From Nocardia brevicatena NBRC 12119 (lineage in GTDB: Bacteria; Actinomycetota; Actinomycetes; Mycobacteriales; Mycobacteriaceae): a stretch of 64,000 nt of DNA. The notes under the pieces were generated by a model, which worked only from the letters and a program-made list of their open reading frames with translations, did no database searches and was not told the DNA's origin. Within the stretch, counting starts at the first letter, position 1; each line of letters begins with the position of its first letter. The stretch lies in contig NZ_BAFU01000015.1 of the NCBI RefSeq assembly GCF_000308495.1, forward strand, positions 1 through 64,000, written 5' to 3'. A program made the position numbers and the translations under genes. This document shows positions 61,670-64,000 of the stretch, in pieces.

Positions 61670-64000
61670 TGTCGCCTTCTTGTGGGGAGGGATCGGTTGC
61701 GGTCGAGTCGGTAGTCGGACGCCGGCCCTGCCGGGTTCCGTGCTCGATCGCGGACATCAGGTTCCGGGCCTGGTCGGCCGTTCGCGGTCGGACCGCCTCG
61801 ATGACGGAGGTGTCCGGGTCGTCCGCGGGACCGGTCCGGCGGCGGCGCGGTAGCGGCGGGCGTGTGGGCGAGTTCGGCGGTGCGGGTGCCGCATCCGGGG
61901 ATATCGGCGCGGCGGCACTGTCGTGAACCGGGTCGGTGCCCGCGGGCACGGATTCGACGGGCCGGATTCTCGGCGTCGTGTCCCGTTTGCCCAGGGGGTT
62001 ACCGTCCGGGCGCGGGCCGGGAACGAGAGGCGGGTGCTCGGCGGCCCCGGGACCGTCCGACTCCGTGAGGGCGACCGGGAGCAGCACGATCGCCTGGATA
62101 CCGCCGTAGATGGACTCGCCCAGCCGCACCGAGATGCCGTGCCGCGCGGCCAGGGTCGCCACCACGAACAATCCCAGCCGGGTGTCGTCGGAGAGCGCGG
62201 CCACGCCGAAGTCCGGCGGTTCGCCCAGCAGCCGGTTCCGTTCGGCGAGCTCCGTCCGGGACATGCCGAGGCCCTGGTCGATGATCTCGATCGCCACCCC
62301 GCGGCCGACCACCGTGGCCGTGACGTCGACACGGCAGTCCGGCGGGGAGAACGCGGTGGCGTTGTCCATCAGTTCGGCCAGCAGATGGATCAGGTCGGCG
62401 ACGGCGTTGCCGAGGATACACACGTCCGCCACGCGCCCGGTGTGGATCCTGGTGTAGTCCAGGCTTTCCGCGACCGCGCTGCGCACCAGTTCCAGCAGCG
62501 GCACCGGTTTGCGCCACCGCCGGCCCGGCTGTTCGCCGCCGAGGATGATGAGGTTTTCGGCATGGCGCCGGGCGCGGGTGGCCAGATGATCCAGCCGGAA
62601 CAGCAGCTCGAGCTGGTCGGGGTCTTCCTCTTGGCGCTCTGCCTTGTCGAGCAGGGCCAGCTGCCGGTGCACCGTGACCTGGCTGCGGTGGGCGATATTG
62701 AGGAACACCGTGTTGAAACCGGCGCGCGTGGTCGCCTCTCCGACCGCCGCGGACACGGCCGCCACATGGGCGCGGTTGAACGCATCGGCCACCTGACCGA
62801 GCTCGTCGGTGCCGAAATCCAGCCGTGACACCTCGGCGCTGGAATCGACCGTCCCGCCCGTGTCGAGGCGGCGCATGATCTCGGGTAGCCGTTCGTTCGC
62901 CAGTCGCAGGGTCTCGTCGCGCAGGCGGCGCATCCGTGCGATGTATCGGTTGGCCAGCACCAGCGCCGCCAGGAACGCGAGCGCCGTGATCAGCAGGACG
63001 AGCGCACCGCCGATCACCGATCGGAGGGCGGTGTCGGCGCCCTGTTGGCGGGCGATGGCGTGGGCGGCGTTGCTCTGGTCCTCCCACAGTTCCAACAAGG
63101 CCGAGATCACCTGCCCTGAGGCGTTCTGCCAGGCCGCGACGTTCACGGGCGGAGTGGGCGGTTCATCGGTCGCGCGGGAATCCGGTGTTCGCGCGGTGGC
63201 CTCGCTCGCGGGAGCGGAGTCGACACCCGAGAGCGGACCGCGCAGCATGACGGCGTCCTGTATGGCGATCACCTGCCGGTAGGCCGGCCCTTCGGTAATG
63301 GCCCGCAGCTGCTCGGCCCGCGCCCCCTTCAGCACCGTGCCGGAATACGCTACCTCACCGCGGAATTCGCCGACGTAGCGGTTGAACTCGGTCAACCGGT
63401 CGGGTGTCGGCTCCCCGAGTGTGAGCGCCACCGCGCCGAGGGTGTCGGCCTTCGACAATGCCTCGGCGGCACGCAGCGGCTCGATACCATGGCCGAGCTC
63501 GATACCGATACCGGCGTCGGGCGCCACCCGGGCCGCCAGGATGGACGCCGAGACGATGGTTTCGATGACCCCGCTGAAGAAGGTGAACACCTCCTCCCGG
63601 GATACCCGGCGCGTATCCACTCCTCCGCGCAGGACCGGAACCGTCTCGAAGAGCGTTCGGTAGCCCTCGAGTTCGGCGGTCGATCCCTCGGGGTTCAGTT
63701 CCCGGGCCGCGTCGCCCTTGGCGTTGACCGCGGCCAGCGCGGCGTCGGAGCGCTGCCGAGCGGCCGCGAGCTCGTTCGCCGCGCCGGGATCGCCCGCCAG
63801 GTACAACAGCGACAGCCGACGCTCTTCCTCCAAGGACCGCACCATCGAGATCGCGGGTGAAGTCGTACTGCTCGCCAGTTCCGCCCATTCCGTAGCGGCC
63901 CGACCGACTCGTACCAGGTAGGCCGCGGCACCGACGCCGATTGTCAGCAGGGCGATGCTGGTGATGAGGACGATCGAGAGCAGTCGGGTCCGCACACCCA
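61647..64000 (-). CDS. Conservon sensor histidine kinase (5' end at or beyond window edge)
   Basis: At least 782 residues from GTG 63995; homologues often begin slightly earlier, so the start may be outside. Order: transmembrane helix (LLSIVLITSIALLTIGVGAA), large nitrate/nitrite-sensing-like extracytoplasmic region with a second membrane helix near residue 330 (VIGGALVLLITALAFLAALV), HAMP-like linker, histidine-containing helix (NIAHRSQVTVHRQLALLDK), ATPase N box ELMDNATAFSPP, G1 DQGLGM and G2 RLGLFVVATLAARHGI. A Pro-rich tail ends with MSAIEHGTRQGR. Heads the second conservon. Confidence 0.92.
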   Translation of the reverse strand, partial: GVRTRLLSIVLITSIALLTIGVGAAAYLVRVGRAATEWAELASSTTSPAISMVRSLEEERRLSLLYLAGDPGAANELAAARQRSDAALAAVNAKGDAARELNPEGSTAELEGYRTLFETVPVLRGGVDTRRVSREEVFTFFSGVIETIVSASILAARVAPDAGIGIELGHGIEPLRAAEALSKADTLGAVALTLGEPTPDRLTEFNRYVGEFRGEVAYSGTVLKGARAEQLRAITEGPAYRQVIAIQDAVMLRGPLSGVDSAPASEATARTPDSRATDEPPTPPVNVAAWQNASGQVISALLELWEDQSNAAHAIARQQGADTALRSVIGGALVLLITALAFLAALVLANRYIARMRRLRDETLRLANERLPEIMRRLDTGGTVDSSAEVSRLDFGTDELGQVADAFNRAHVAAVSAAVGEATTRAGFNTVFLNIAHRSQVTVHRQLALLDKAERQEEDPDQLELLFRLDHLATRARRHAENLIILGGEQPGRRWRKPVPLLELVRSAVAESLDYTRIHTGRVADVCILGNAVADLIHLLAELMDNATAFSPPDCRVDVTATVVGRGVAIEIIDQGLGMSRTELAERNRLLGEPPDFGVAALSDDTRLGLFVVATLAARHGISVRLGESIYGGIQAIVLLPVALTESDGPGAAEHPPLVPGPRPDGNPLGKRDTTPRIRPVESVPAGTDPVHDSAAAPISPDAAPAPPNSPTRPPLPRRRRTGPADDPDTSVIEAVRPRTADQARNLMSAIEHGTRQGRRPTTDSTATDPSPQEGDNDHFSAH

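Noticed and set aside
1-64000. CRISPR arrays, tRNA/rRNA genes, insertion sequences, phage genes
   Set aside because: No regularly spaced repeats, no tRNA cloverleaf with CCA-like ends, and no transposase, integrase or phage motifs were seen in any frame.

Overview
The window is high-GC actinobacterial chromosome, most likely Nocardia or a close relative in the Nocardiaceae. The reasons are gene families and neighbourhoods shared with mycobacteria (AccD3/EchA6/Rv0906-type hydrolase/MT0933-type antitoxins, an Rv2325c-Rv2326c-type ECF transporter, an Rv2212-type adenylate cyclase), two conservons (sensor kinase, roadblock, DUF742, GTPase), many GTG starts, ATGA/GTGA start-stop overlaps and leaderless-looking promoters. 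No rRNA, tRNA, CRISPR array or intact insertion sequence was seen.

Layout. 1-2317: 3' end of a conservon. 2375-8725: carboxyltransferase (AccD3-like), an XRE/membrane-protein pair, an aldo/keto reductase, EchA6, a metallo-beta-lactamase-fold hydrolase and two small antitoxin-like proteins. 8832-14742: secreted protein, ECF transporter, CDF metal exporter, AraC regulator. 15032-22074: PPOX-fold protein, a cAMP-type phosphodiesterase and an adenylate cyclase flanking a pseudouridine synthase, a broken S15/CocE hydrolase, a methyltransferase, an XRE-cupin regulator and an NlpC/P60 hydrolase. 22105-26393: thiolase, SnoaL-like protein, LLM oxidoreductase, SDR and a KstR-like TetR regulator.

The centrepiece is 26514-51152, a hybrid NRPS/PKS cluster. 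It encodes a free ACP (FkbJ-like), an acyl-CoA dehydrogenase (FkbI-like), a KAS III-like protein with altered catalytic residues, an FkbH-A-PCP fusion, a KS followed by an acyltransferase remnant without the catalytic serine and then carrier-C, a 3-hydroxyacyl-CoA dehydrogenase (FkbK-like), and two large NRPS genes (A-PCP-E-C and C-A-PCP-E-C-A-PCP-C). FkbH/I/J/K together are the set that makes hydroxymalonyl-ACP from a glycolytic triose; no FkbG methyltransferase is present. My working model is that hydroxymalonyl-ACP is delivered in trans to the AT-less KS module, perhaps by the KAS III-like protein. Four apparent lesions interrupt the cluster: an in-frame TGA at 26843 and single-base frameshifts near 33140, 46684 and 47270. 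Either it is decaying or these are assembly errors.

51136-58458 is patchy accessory DNA: truncated genes, an SDR/TetR pair with a 40-bp perfect palindrome, a DoxX/AhpD-like pair, a beta-lactamase remnant, a lipoprotein, and a quinone reductase/MarR pair divided by three related palindromes. 58904-64000 holds a GMC oxidoreductase and a second conservon (reverse strand, kinase cut by the window end) that has no GTPase gene after DUF742.
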